DNA from: Muribaculaceae bacterium
GTDB lineage: Bacteria; Bacteroidota; Bacteroidia; Bacteroidales; Muribaculaceae
DNA length: 13,845 nucleotides
Assembly (NCBI GenBank): GCA_017545095.1
Contig: JAFYCU010000231.1
Span: 1 to 13,845, forward strand
Direction: 5' to 3'
The notes under the pieces were generated by a model. It did not search any database and had not been told where the DNA came from. It saw only the letters and a list, made by a program, of their open reading frames with translations. The position numbers and the translations under genes are program-made. Positions 5,529 to 12,961 of the stretch are shown in pieces; within the stretch, counting starts at the first letter, position 1; every line of letters starts with the position of its first letter.

Positions 5529-6305
5529 ATGACCTCTTTCAAACGAATCCTCTCCCTGGCGGCATTGATGATGCTGCTCGTGGGCAGCACAGCGGCTGCC
5601 GATAAGAATCTGTTCAACCATATGAGCCTGGGCTTGAACATAGGCATGAACGGCGTGGGCATCGACATGGGATTGCCCATGACCAACTATTTCGCCTTGC
5701 GCGCAGGCTACAACTGGTTCCCGAAGCTGAAATACTCCACGCCGGTCGATTTGAAAGGTACGGCAGTCTCAGGCGCTCAAACTTGGCCCGACGAGATAGA
5801 TGTGCAGGGAAAGCTCAACCTGAGCACAGCCCATGCATTGATTGACTTTTACCCATCAAAGGAACATGGTTTCCATTTCACGGTAGGTGCCTATTTCGGA
5901 CAGAAAAGTATTGTGGATGTGTATAACAAAGAGCCTGGTGCATTGCGAGACGTGTATAACTACAACCACACTGCCAGTGGGTCGCCCATTGGCGTGTCGT
6001 TGGGCGATTACCTGCTCGTGCCCGATAGTGAGGGTAATGTTGCGGCCGATTTCAGGGTGAGCAAGGTGAGGCCTTACATGGGAATTGGCTTTGGACACGC
6101 TGTGCCCAAGGGACGCTTCACCTGCCAGTTCGACCTGGGTGTGCAGTTCTGGAACAAACCCGAAGTGTGGGTGAAGGGCGACAATGGCGAACATCCGCTC
6201 GAAAAGCAGGATATGGACAACGATTCGGGTAAGCTGCTCAAGTTTTTGAGCAAACTCAGTGTTTACCCCGTGCTCAACCTGCGCATCGTGGGTCGGTTGT
6301 TCTAA
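5529..6305 (+). CDS. Outer-membrane beta-barrel protein
   Basis: The 258-residue product has a signal peptide (MTSFKRILSLAALMMLLVGSTAAA). The mature part alternates hydrophobic and polar residues, with aromatic-rich strands such as MSLGLNIGMNGVGIDMGL, YFALRAGYNWFPKL and FHFTVGAYFG. It ends in a strand terminating with Phe (LNLRIVGRLF), the classic outer-membrane barrel end. This fits the porin-like / OmpW-OmpA-type barrels common in Bacteroidetes; the substrate is unknown. The start at 5529 is preferred over an upstream in-frame GTG at 5463 because the latter would place the repeat array inside the protein and bury the signal peptide. The next gene begins about 25 bases after the stop, suggesting one transcript. 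Confidence 0.8.
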   Translation: MTSFKRILSLAALMMLLVGSTAAADKNLFNHMSLGLNIGMNGVGIDMGLPMTNYFALRAGYNWFPKLKYSTPVDLKGTAVSGAQTWPDEIDVQGKLNLSTAHALIDFYPSKEHGFHFTVGAYFGQKSIVDVYNKEPGALRDVYNYNHTASGSPIGVSLGDYLLVPDSEGNVAADFRVSKVRPYMGIGFGHAVPKGRFTCQFDLGVQFWNKPEVWVKGDNGEHPLEKQDMDNDSGKLLKFLSKLSVYPVLNLRIVGRLF

Positions 6306-6330
6306 AAACGATTATCATCTTCTTCGTGTA

Positions 6331-7326
6331 GTGGCGCGCAAGTTCCCGCTTCCCACCGATGCATCGGTTATTCTCACCTATCGCTGTCCGATGCATTGCC
6401 AGATGTGTAACATCTGGGCGCATCCCACGCGTGCCGATGAGGAATTGCGGCCCGAGGAACTGCTCTGGCTTCCCAAACTCAAGTTCATCAACCTCACCGG
6501 TGGTGAACCCTTTGTTCGCGATGACTTGGAGGAAGTGGTGCGCGTGTGCTACACACGTGCCCCGCGCATCGTGATTTCCACATCGGGATGGTTCGAAGAC
6601 CGTGTCATCGCACTCGCACGGCGTTTTCCCAACATCGGCATTCGCATCAGCATTGAGGGACTGTCGCAGAAAAACGATGAGTTGCGCGGTCGGCCAGGAG
6701 GATTCGACCGTGGACTCCGCACATTGCTCACCTTGCGCGACATGGGGCTGAAGGACATTGGCTTTGGGTGCACCGTGTCGAACCACAACAGCAGCGACAT
6801 GCTTGCGCTCTACCAGCTCGCCCGGCAAATGGGACTGGAATTTGCCACAGCGGCTTTCCACAACTCGTTCTATTTCCACAAACACGACAACGTGATCACC
6901 AACCGCGACCAGGTGGTCGGTGACTTCAACACACTTATTGACTGGCAGCTCAGTGAGTGGCATCCCAAGTCGTGGTTCCGGGCCTACTTCAATATGGGGC
7001 TGGTGAACTATGTGCAAGGGGGCAAGCGCTTGTTGCCTTGCGAGGCGGGCACGATGAACTTCTTCATCGACCCCTGGGGCGAGGTATGGCCCTGCAACGG
7101 TTTGGAACAGCAGTGCTGGCAGCAGTCGATGGGCAACCTGCGGCAGACGGCCGATTTCCTCACGTTGTGGCAAAGCGAGCAGGCGCAGCAGGTGCGCGAG
7201 CGTGTGCGCACATGTCCCAAGAATTGTTGGATGGTAGGCACCGTGGCTCCAGTAATGCACAAATACATTCGTCAGCCAGCCGCCTGGGTGATCCGTAACA
7301 AGTGGAAAAGCATCTTCAAAAAGTAA
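6331..7326 (+). CDS. Radical SAM enzyme with C-terminal SPASM-like domain
   Basis: The protein of 331 residues (from GTG at 6331) has CPMHCQMC (Cys19, Cys23, Cys26), the CX3CX2C motif holding the SAM-cleaving iron-sulfur cluster. INLTGGEPF (53-61) is the SAM-contacting GGEP motif. ISTSGW and ISIEGL follow in the barrel. The C-terminal region holds Cys237, Cys255 (GEVWPCNG), Cys262, Cys295 and Cys299 (CPKNCW), as in SPASM/twitch domains that carry auxiliary clusters. Such enzymes modify peptides, sugars or other metabolites; the substrate is not evident. No ATG lies near the start. The frame is open back to 6259, but that stretch overlaps the barrel gene in another frame, so GTG 6331 is the likeliest start. 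A family-4 glycosyltransferase follows, pointing to a glycan pathway by inference. Confidence 0.87.
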   Translation: MARKFPLPTDASVILTYRCPMHCQMCNIWAHPTRADEELRPEELLWLPKLKFINLTGGEPFVRDDLEEVVRVCYTRAPRIVISTSGWFEDRVIALARRFPNIGIRISIEGLSQKNDELRGRPGGFDRGLRTLLTLRDMGLKDIGFGCTVSNHNSSDMLALYQLARQMGLEFATAAFHNSFYFHKHDNVITNRDQVVGDFNTLIDWQLSEWHPKSWFRAYFNMGLVNYVQGGKRLLPCEAGTMNFFIDPWGEVWPCNGLEQQCWQQSMGNLRQTADFLTLWQSEQAQQVRERVRTCPKNCWMVGTVAPVMHKYIRQPAAWVIRNKWKSIFKK

Positions 7327-7372
7327 CAAGTAAAAAGTAACAAGTAATAAGTAATAAGTAACAAGTAATAAG
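7321..7372. repeat. Seven-copy AAGTAAN tandem array overlapping a stop codon
   Basis: Seven consecutive 7-base units (AAGTAAC, AAGTAAA, AAGTAAC, AAGTAAT, AAGTAAT, AAGTAAC, AAGTAAT) run from 7321 to 7369. The first unit contains the last Lys codon and the TAA stop of the radical SAM gene. Because seven is not a multiple of three, the TAA in successive units falls in all three reading frames. Confidence 0.92.
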
Positions 7373-7417
7373 AAAGCTTTCTTCTTAGAAAAGTCCCCCT
7401 TCAGGGGGTAGGGGGAC
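7370..7417. other. Palindrome and C/G-run hairpin between radical SAM and glycosyltransferase genes
   Basis: AAGAAAGCTTTCTT at 7370-7383 is a perfect 14-base palindrome. It is followed by GTCCCCC (7393-7399), which pairs with GGGGGAC (7411-7417). An alternative stem, CCCCCT with AGGGGG (7395-7400 and 7403-7408), competes with it. There is no T run, so it is more likely an mRNA processing or stability element, or a repeated intergenic element, than a terminator. Confidence 0.6.
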
Positions 7418-7424
7418 ACGAGCA

Positions 7425-7463
7425 CCTCTCTCCACACTCCTCTCTCGACACTCCTCACTCTCT
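7425..7463. repeat. Pyrimidine-rich 7-base repeats directly before the glycosyltransferase start
   Basis: Units CCTCTCT, CCACACT, CCTCTCT, CGACACT and CCTCACT (7425-7459) follow one another, and the last is only four bases from the ATG at 7464. The style matches the CACTC-type units before the barrel gene at 5529. Confidence 0.7.
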
Positions 7464-8555
7464 ATGAAACTCTTCGTAACCGGCACACGTGGAATTCCCG
7501 ACATTCCTGGCGGCGTGGAAACACACTGCCAGCAGCTCTATCCACGTTTGGCGCACATGGGTTGCGATGTCACCCTCGTGCGCCGCTCATGCTATGTGGA
7601 GCACGATGCCGAGCGCACCGATTATCAGGGCGTGCACCTCATCGACGTGTATGCACCGCGACGCAAGAGTGTGGAGGCTATTGTGCACACGTCCCTTGCC
7701 GTGCTCAAAGCATGGCGCTTGAAGGCCGATGTGGTCCACATCCATGCCGTGGGGCCGGCGCTGATGGTGCCGCTGGCGCGGCTGCTGGGGCTTACTGTGG
7801 TGGTCACCAACCATGGCCCCGACTATGGACGAGCCAAGTGGGGTGGGGTGGCGCGGCTCATGTTGCGCTTGGGCGAGTGGTGCCAGGCTCGCTGGGCGCA
7901 CCACATCATTGCCATCAGCCATCCCATAGCGCAGCGATTGCGCGAACGTTACCGACGCACACAAGGTGTGACGGTGATTCACAACGGGGTGGAGCGTCCC
8001 AAGCCCTGCACGACACACGACTATCTCGACACGCTCTGTCTCGTGCCGGGTGGCTACGTGCTCGCCGTGGCGCGCTTCGTGCCCGAGAAACGCCTGCACT
8101 TGCTCGTCGAGGCTTTCGCGCAATTGCAACCGTGCGACTGCCAACTGGTGATTGCTGGTGATGCCGACCACGACGACGACTACAGCCGTGCGCTTAAGCA
8201 GAGGGCGCGGCAGAGTGGGGTGGTGCTTGCGGGATATGTCACTGGCGAACCCCTCGGGCAGCTCTGGAGCGGTGCACGGTTGTTCGTCCTGCCATCGTCG
8301 CACGAGGGACTGCCCATCTCGTTGCTCGAAGCCATGGCCTGGCAACGAGATGTGCTCGTGAGCAATATTCCTGCCAACACCCTGCCCGAACTCAGCGACG
8401 ATGACTTCTTTGCTGTCGATTCACTCGACGCACTAACCCACGCACTCCGCCGCAAGCTCGCCCAGCCGTACACACAGCGCATCTATAGCCTCGAAGCCTA
8501 CGACTGGGACCACATCGCCCGCCAAACCTTGCAGGTATATAATGGACTGCTATAA
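7464..8555 (+). CDS. Glycosyltransferase family 4
   Basis: The 363-residue protein is a GT-B-fold retaining glycosyltransferase. The N-terminal acceptor domain begins MKLFVTGTRGIPDIPGGVET, with the GTRGIP..GGVET motif typical of the DUF1972-type subgroup that includes rhamnosyl- and other sugar transferases of surface polysaccharide loci. In the C-terminal donor domain RFVPEKR (204-210) supplies the Arg and Lys that contact the nucleotide-sugar phosphates. HEGLPISLLEAMA has the EX7E pair Glu281 and Glu289. It probably acts at the cytoplasmic side, adding a sugar to a lipid-linked glycan; donor and acceptor are unknown. It follows the radical SAM gene by 137 bases without a visible promoter, so it may share its transcript. 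Length and motifs are intact. Confidence 0.92.
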   Translation: MKLFVTGTRGIPDIPGGVETHCQQLYPRLAHMGCDVTLVRRSCYVEHDAERTDYQGVHLIDVYAPRRKSVEAIVHTSLAVLKAWRLKADVVHIHAVGPALMVPLARLLGLTVVVTNHGPDYGRAKWGGVARLMLRLGEWCQARWAHHIIAISHPIAQRLRERYRRTQGVTVIHNGVERPKPCTTHDYLDTLCLVPGGYVLAVARFVPEKRLHLLVEAFAQLQPCDCQLVIAGDADHDDDYSRALKQRARQSGVVLAGYVTGEPLGQLWSGARLFVLPSSHEGLPISLLEAMAWQRDVLVSNIPANTLPELSDDDFFAVDSLDALTHALRRKLAQPYTQRIYSLEAYDWDHIARQTLQVYNGLL

Positions 8556-8598
8556 AAGTGATGCACCGCCAGTTCCCAAAGGCGAATCCGTCTGATGG

Positions 8599-8616
8599 TC
8601 TTGAGCCGGCTCAAGA
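8599..8616. other. 18-base perfect palindrome after the glycosyltransferase gene
   Basis: TCTTGAGCCGGCTCAAGA reads the same on both strands. It lies 44 bases after the glycosyltransferase stop. Without a T run it is not a typical intrinsic terminator. It may be a protein-binding site or a short hairpin. Confidence 0.6.
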
Positions 8617-8656
8617 AATCCCCCATTCACAACTTCAACTCCCGAAAAAAGTCCCC

Positions 8657-8683
8657 GTAGTGCGAGACGAAGTCTCGTACTGC
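8657..8683. other. 12-bp hairpin in the intergenic region
   Basis: GTAGTGCGAGAC (8657-8668) pairs with GTCTCGTACTGC (8672-8683) across a GAA loop, with two G-U pairs. No T run follows directly. The 301-base gap 8556-8856 holds this, the palindrome at 8599 and the promoter box at 8762, but no gene that I can support. Confidence 0.65.
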
Positions 8684-8761
8684 CAAAGCTCATCGAGTTG
8701 CGAAATGAAATTTTATTTGTTTTTTTTCAAATGAATCGTAGGATATTTCAATAAAAAGCAG

Positions 8762-8769
8762 TAACTTTG
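8762..8769 (+). promoter_or_regulatory. -7 box of the LRR-dockerin array promoter
   Basis: TAACTTTG is a perfect Bacteroidetes -7 element, and the surrounding GCAGTAACTTTGC closely matches the tRNA-Lys promoter. No TTG or TTTG stands at the usual 19-base distance, so the -33 element is weak. The leader to the start at 8857 is 87 bases. Confidence 0.65.
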
Positions 8770-8856
8770 CCAGCGCAAAACAACAGAGTGGCTTGTCGAG
8801 TCGATACCTCGATGTGGGTCACGTCTATATCACTAACCTTCATAACTTTATTACTC

Positions 8857-10809
8857 ATGAAGAAAAGAACTACTTTTGCTGTGATTGCCACGATGGCTGC
8901 CTTGTGGGGCAGTGCTTTCACATCGGGCAAGTTCAACTACAACATTGTGGGTGAGAACGAGGTGGAGATTGCCCGTCCCACCGATACCAGCGAGTCCGGG
9001 GCATATACCGATGTGACTTCGTTCCCGTCCACAGTGACCTATGGCGGAACCACCTACACGGTGGTGGGTATCGGCGAACGGGCCTTCCAGTATGCCGAGG
9101 TAATCGGTGCCACCATGCCGAGCACCTATCGCTATGTGGGGCCATGGGCTTTCTTCCAGGCCTACGGAGTGAGTGTGAAAATCGGCGCAAACGTCGACTC
9201 CATCGCCCTTGGAGCCTTTGCCGGAAACCACTTTACTAATTTCTTGTGCGACCTCAACAACCCCAAGTATTCGCTCATCTATCCCGGCGACGTTGACGAG
9301 GATGAGACTTGGGTGGGTGGCGTGCTCGCCGACAAGAACAAGGAGACCATCATCGCCTTCCCGGGCTACAAGAAGGACGGGAGCACCTATCTCTACACCT
9401 ATACCGTGCCTCGTCGCATCAAGCACATCGCCAACCATGCCTTCAACCGCAACCCCGTCTTGAAGAAGGTCTATTTCCACGAGGGTGTGGAAGACATCGG
9501 CGAGTATGCCTTCTATGGCTGCGAGAACATGACCTCGGTCGAGATTCCCGGCACCACCAAGCTCAGCTACGGCTCGTTTGCCGCCTGTGAGTTCACCCTC
9601 CAGCAAATCATTTTGCATGAGGGCGTGACCGAGATTCCGGCCTACTGCTTCTTTGATGCCGACCCGCTCACTGACCTGCAGCTCCCCAGCACGCTCGAGC
9701 TGATTGGCGAGGGTGCATTCAGCCACTGCGCCAACCTGGAGAGCGTCACCTTCCCCGAGAACTTGCTCGCTTGCGACCCGCAGGCATTTTCCAACTGCAC
9801 CAAGCTCGCCAACGTGAACGTGAACGACAAGTGTGTGTTCCTGGGGCAGAACTGCTTCATGAACTGCACATCGCTCACCAGTTTCGACCTCAAAAACGTG
9901 CAATATCTGGGAGCCACGGCTTTCAACACCTGCACTTCGATCAGCACGGTCACTTCGGCTGGCCTGCAGGTCACTGGTCGTGCACCGTTCTACAACTGCA
10001 CGTCGCTCGAGAGCGTGGAGTTTCCCGAAACGCTCGTTGAGCTGGGACCTGTGGCATTCATGAAGTGCCGCTCGCTCACCAGTGCTGTGATTCCAGCCAG
10101 TGCGCAGGTGGTGGGCGATGGTTTCGCCTGCGGTGCTACCGCTCTCACGGCTATCCAGTTGGCCGAGGGCAACCAGAACTATGTGGTCGATGATAATGGC
10201 GTGCTCTACACCAGCGACATGAAGCGTCTGGTGTCGCTGCCTGGCACCATGGCCATCACCGAGTTCACCGTGCCCGCCGCTGTTGAGGTCATTGGCGAGC
10301 AAGCATGCCGATGGACAAACCTCACCAAGCTGAACACATCCAATGTCAAGGTCATTGCTCAAACGGCATTTGGCGAGAGCAGCGCACTCACCGAGGTGAC
10401 CTTTGGAGCTGCTTGCGACAGTATCAACGAAATGGCTTTCGGCAGTTGCTCGGCCATCGTTAAAGTCACGAGCCTCAACACCGTGCCGCCAGCAGGTGGC
10501 GTGTTCGACGAGGCTGTCTACAACGCAGCCACGCTCTATGTGCCCACTAGTAGCAAAGAGGCCTATCAGGCACATACCAACTGGGGCAAGTTTGCCAACA
10601 TCGAGGAGATTGGTGGCGAGCAACCCAGTGTGCGAGGCGACCTGAACGGCGATGGCAGTGTGGATGTGGAGGATGTGAACATCATTATCAACCTCATCCT
10701 CGAGGCTACGACGCCCGAACAAATCGCTGGCAATGCCGACATCAACGATGATGGCACTACCGACATCGAGGACGTGAACACGCTCATCAACCTCATTCTC
10801 GAACAGTAA
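8857..10809 (+). CDS. BspA-like leucine-rich repeat protein with C-terminal dockerin (paralogue 1)
   Basis: The 650-residue product begins with a signal peptide (MKKRTTFAVIATMAALWGSA). Its N-terminal domain reads NIVGENEVEIARPTDTSE and TVVGIGERAFQY. LRR_5 units then fill most of the protein, such as HEGVEDIGEYAFYGCENM and LELIGEGAFSHCANL. A YVPTSSKEAY closing segment follows. Residues 594-650 form a two-repeat type-I dockerin: DLNGDGSVDVEDVN and DINDDGTTDIEDVN, each with a full calcium-binding loop followed by a LINLIL helix. Likely exported and surface-exposed, with the dockerin binding an unseen partner. The start is chosen for the signal peptide; the frame runs back to the promoter box without another plausible ATG. 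It heads a tandem array with the genes at 10930 and 12962. Confidence 0.92.
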   Translation: MKKRTTFAVIATMAALWGSAFTSGKFNYNIVGENEVEIARPTDTSESGAYTDVTSFPSTVTYGGTTYTVVGIGERAFQYAEVIGATMPSTYRYVGPWAFFQAYGVSVKIGANVDSIALGAFAGNHFTNFLCDLNNPKYSLIYPGDVDEDETWVGGVLADKNKETIIAFPGYKKDGSTYLYTYTVPRRIKHIANHAFNRNPVLKKVYFHEGVEDIGEYAFYGCENMTSVEIPGTTKLSYGSFAACEFTLQQIILHEGVTEIPAYCFFDADPLTDLQLPSTLELIGEGAFSHCANLESVTFPENLLACDPQAFSNCTKLANVNVNDKCVFLGQNCFMNCTSLTSFDLKNVQYLGATAFNTCTSISTVTSAGLQVTGRAPFYNCTSLESVEFPETLVELGPVAFMKCRSLTSAVIPASAQVVGDGFACGATALTAIQLAEGNQNYVVDDNGVLYTSDMKRLVSLPGTMAITEFTVPAAVEVIGEQACRWTNLTKLNTSNVKVIAQTAFGESSALTEVTFGAACDSINEMAFGSCSAIVKVTSLNTVPPAGGVFDEAVYNAATLYVPTSSKEAYQAHTNWGKFANIEEIGGEQPSVRGDLNGDGSVDVEDVNIIINLILEATTPEQIAGNADINDDGTTDIEDVNTLINLILEQ

Positions 10810-10828
10810 AGCAAAGCCATGTAGAATC

Positions 10829-10910
10829 AAGATGCAAGATGCAAGATGCGAGATGACTATCATATGTTTCATCGCATTGCGATAATTGCGAATTGAGCAT
10901 CTCGCATCTT
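10829..10910. repeat. 7-base tandem arrays forming an inverted pair between LRR paralogues
   Basis: AAGATGC repeats three times from 10829, followed by GAGATGA. A second set (GCATTGC, GATAATT, GCGAATT, GAGCATC, TCGCATC) runs from 10874. AAGATGCGAGATG at 10843-10855 is the exact reverse complement of 10898-10910, so the transcript can form a 13-bp stem around a 42-base loop, with a small ATCGC/GCGAT hairpin inside. No promoter box is visible in this 120-base gap. Confidence 0.78.
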
Positions 10911-10929
10911 TAAAAACATTTCAAATACA

Positions 10930-12888
10930 ATGAACAATCGATTACTATTCACTTCTTTTGCCGCTGCGACAACCCTTTGGGCCAGCGCTTTCTATTCCGG
11001 TGGCTTTAACTATGCCGTCGTGGGTGAAAACGAGGTTGAAATTGCCCGTCCCACCGACACCAGCGAGGCCGGTGGCTACAAGGACGTGATTGACTTCCCG
11101 GCTTCTGTCACCTATGGTGGTAAGACCTACACGGTGGTCGGCATTGGTGAGCGCGCTTTCCAGTATGCCGAATTCGTGGGCATGGCTACCATGCCCAACT
11201 CCTACCGTTATGTGGGGCCGTGGGCGTTCCACAGTGCTGAAGGCGTTGCCGTGCGAATTGGCCTCAACGTCGACTCTCTCGGTGTGGGCGCTTTTGCCTA
11301 TAACAAACTCAGCAACTTGCTCTGCAACGATGACAACGCCAAGTATGCCGCCATCTATCCGCGCGATGTGCCCGAGGGCGAGACCATCTTCGGCGGTGTG
11401 ATTGCCACCAAGGACAAACAGACCATCATCGCCTATCCAGGCAACAAGAAGGTCAACGGCAGTTATGTCACCAACTACACAGTGCCGTCGATTGTCAAGC
11501 ACATTGGTCCGCACGCTTTCCATGGGGCTCCAAGGCTGAAGTCCATCACCTTCCACGAGGGCATGGAAGACATTGGCGAGTATGCCTGCTATGAGTGCTT
11601 GGAGATGACCCGGGTCGAAATCCCTGGCAACACCAAACTCAACTATGCCGCTTTTGCCGCCTGCGAGACCAACCTGCGCACCATCATCCTGCACGAGGGT
11701 GTGACCGAGATTGCTCCCTACTGTTTCTTCGATGCCGAGAACTGCACCTCGCTACAGCTTCCCAGTACGCTGCAATACATCGGTGACTATGCCTTGTGCT
11801 ACTTGGAGAACATTTCCACCATCACTCTGCCCGAGGGTATGCGTATGCTGGGACAAGGCGCATTCTCCAATTGCACACGCCTCTCTACGGTCAACTTCAA
11901 CGACCAGTGCGAGGTGGTGGGGCCACAATGCTTCGCTTCGTGCGATGCGCTGCAAACCATCGACCTAAACAAGGTGAAATATTTGGGCAAGCTGGCTTTC
12001 AATGGCTGCTCAAATCTGAGCAATGTCACGCTTAACAATGTCGAGTATATGGAGCGAGCTCCGTTCTACAACTGCCGCGCACTACAGACCATCAGTCTGC
12101 CCGAGACACTCCTGCACATGGACCCCGTCACTTTCATGCTCTGCACCAATCTCACCGACCTCACCATCCCCGCCAGTGTTACCTATGTGGGTGGAGGAAC
12201 AGCAGCCGGAGCTTCGTCGCTCAAGGAAATCAAGGTGGAGGATGGCAGTCAGTACTACACCACTATCGATGGCGTGCTCTATGACAAGGCCCTCGCCACG
12301 CTGGTGGCCATCCCCAGTGGATGGGAGAACACCGAGCTGGTGCTGCCTGCAACGGTGACGTTTATCGATGAGCAAGCCGGCCATTGGTGCAATCTCACCA
12401 AGCTCGAGGCTCTCGGTGTGAAACGTATCGAGAAGTCAGCATTTCTTCAGAGCGAGGCACTGGCCGAGGTTACATTGGGTGCATACTGCGACACCATCGG
12501 TGAGACAGCATTTGGCGGTTGCCCGGCCATCGTCAAGGTCACCAGTCTCAATACTGTGCCGCCAGCTGTGGGCAATGGCGTGTTCGACGATGCCGTTTAT
12601 AACGCAGCCACGCTCTATGTGCCTGTGGGTGCTAAAGATGCTTATCAAGATCATGCCACCTGGCAACGCTTCACCAATGTCGAGGAAATCGAGGTGGAGC
12701 AGCCCGCCATTCCTGGCGACCTGAATGGCGATGGAAACGTGGATGTGGAAGACGTGAACATCATCATCAACCTTATTCTCGAGGCCATCACGCCCGACCA
12801 ACTCAACGGCAACCCAGACTTGAACGGCGACGGGGCTACTGATATTGGCGATGTGAACGACCTCATCAATCTGATTCTGAATCAATAA
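10930..12888 (+). CDS. BspA-like leucine-rich repeat protein with C-terminal dockerin (paralogue 2)
   Basis: The 652-residue protein is a close paralogue of the one at 8857. The signal peptide is MNNRLLFTSFAAATTLWASA. About four in five of the next 75 residues match paralogue 1, including VGENEVEIARPTDTSE and TYTVVGIGERAFQYAE. The central LRR_5 region has the same repeat order but is clearly more diverged. The region before the dockerin (IVKVTSLNTVPPA, YNAATLYVP) is again nearly identical. The dockerin (596-652) has intact loops DLNGDGNVDVEDVN and DLNGDGATDIGDVN and agrees at 45 of 57 positions with paralogue 1. It lies 120 bases after paralogue 1 and is probably read from the same promoter. 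Confidence 0.92.
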   Translation: MNNRLLFTSFAAATTLWASAFYSGGFNYAVVGENEVEIARPTDTSEAGGYKDVIDFPASVTYGGKTYTVVGIGERAFQYAEFVGMATMPNSYRYVGPWAFHSAEGVAVRIGLNVDSLGVGAFAYNKLSNLLCNDDNAKYAAIYPRDVPEGETIFGGVIATKDKQTIIAYPGNKKVNGSYVTNYTVPSIVKHIGPHAFHGAPRLKSITFHEGMEDIGEYACYECLEMTRVEIPGNTKLNYAAFAACETNLRTIILHEGVTEIAPYCFFDAENCTSLQLPSTLQYIGDYALCYLENISTITLPEGMRMLGQGAFSNCTRLSTVNFNDQCEVVGPQCFASCDALQTIDLNKVKYLGKLAFNGCSNLSNVTLNNVEYMERAPFYNCRALQTISLPETLLHMDPVTFMLCTNLTDLTIPASVTYVGGGTAAGASSLKEIKVEDGSQYYTTIDGVLYDKALATLVAIPSGWENTELVLPATVTFIDEQAGHWCNLTKLEALGVKRIEKSAFLQSEALAEVTLGAYCDTIGETAFGGCPAIVKVTSLNTVPPAVGNGVFDDAVYNAATLYVPVGAKDAYQDHATWQRFTNVEEIEVEQPAIPGDLNGDGNVDVEDVNIIINLILEAITPDQLNGNPDLNGDGATDIGDVNDLINLILNQ

Positions 12889-12896
12889 CCTGTTGG

Positions 12897-12923
12897 CCTT
12901 TGGGGAGCCTACCTCCCCAAAGG
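12897..12923 (+). terminator. 11-bp hairpin between LRR paralogues 2 and 3
   Basis: CCTTTGGGGAG (12897-12907) pairs perfectly with CTCCCCAAAGG (12913-12923) around the loop CCTAC. It starts eight bases after the stop of paralogue 2. The T run expected for an intrinsic terminator is missing (TTGTCATATT follows), so it may only reduce read-through or protect the mRNA end. Confidence 0.6.
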
Positions 12924-12961
12924 TTGTCATATTAACTTATAACCAAATCAAAGCAATCAAA

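Noticed and set aside
7321..7463. CRISPR-like repeats
   Set aside because: The repeats are 7 bases long and contiguous, without spacers, and there are no cas genes in the window.
8851..10872. A 673-codon open frame on the minus strand opposite LRR paralogue 1
   Set aside because: The translation is rich in His, Glu and Val with no domain, signal or membrane pattern, and it mirrors codon bias of the sense gene. Similar long shadows lie opposite paralogue 2 and the radical SAM gene.
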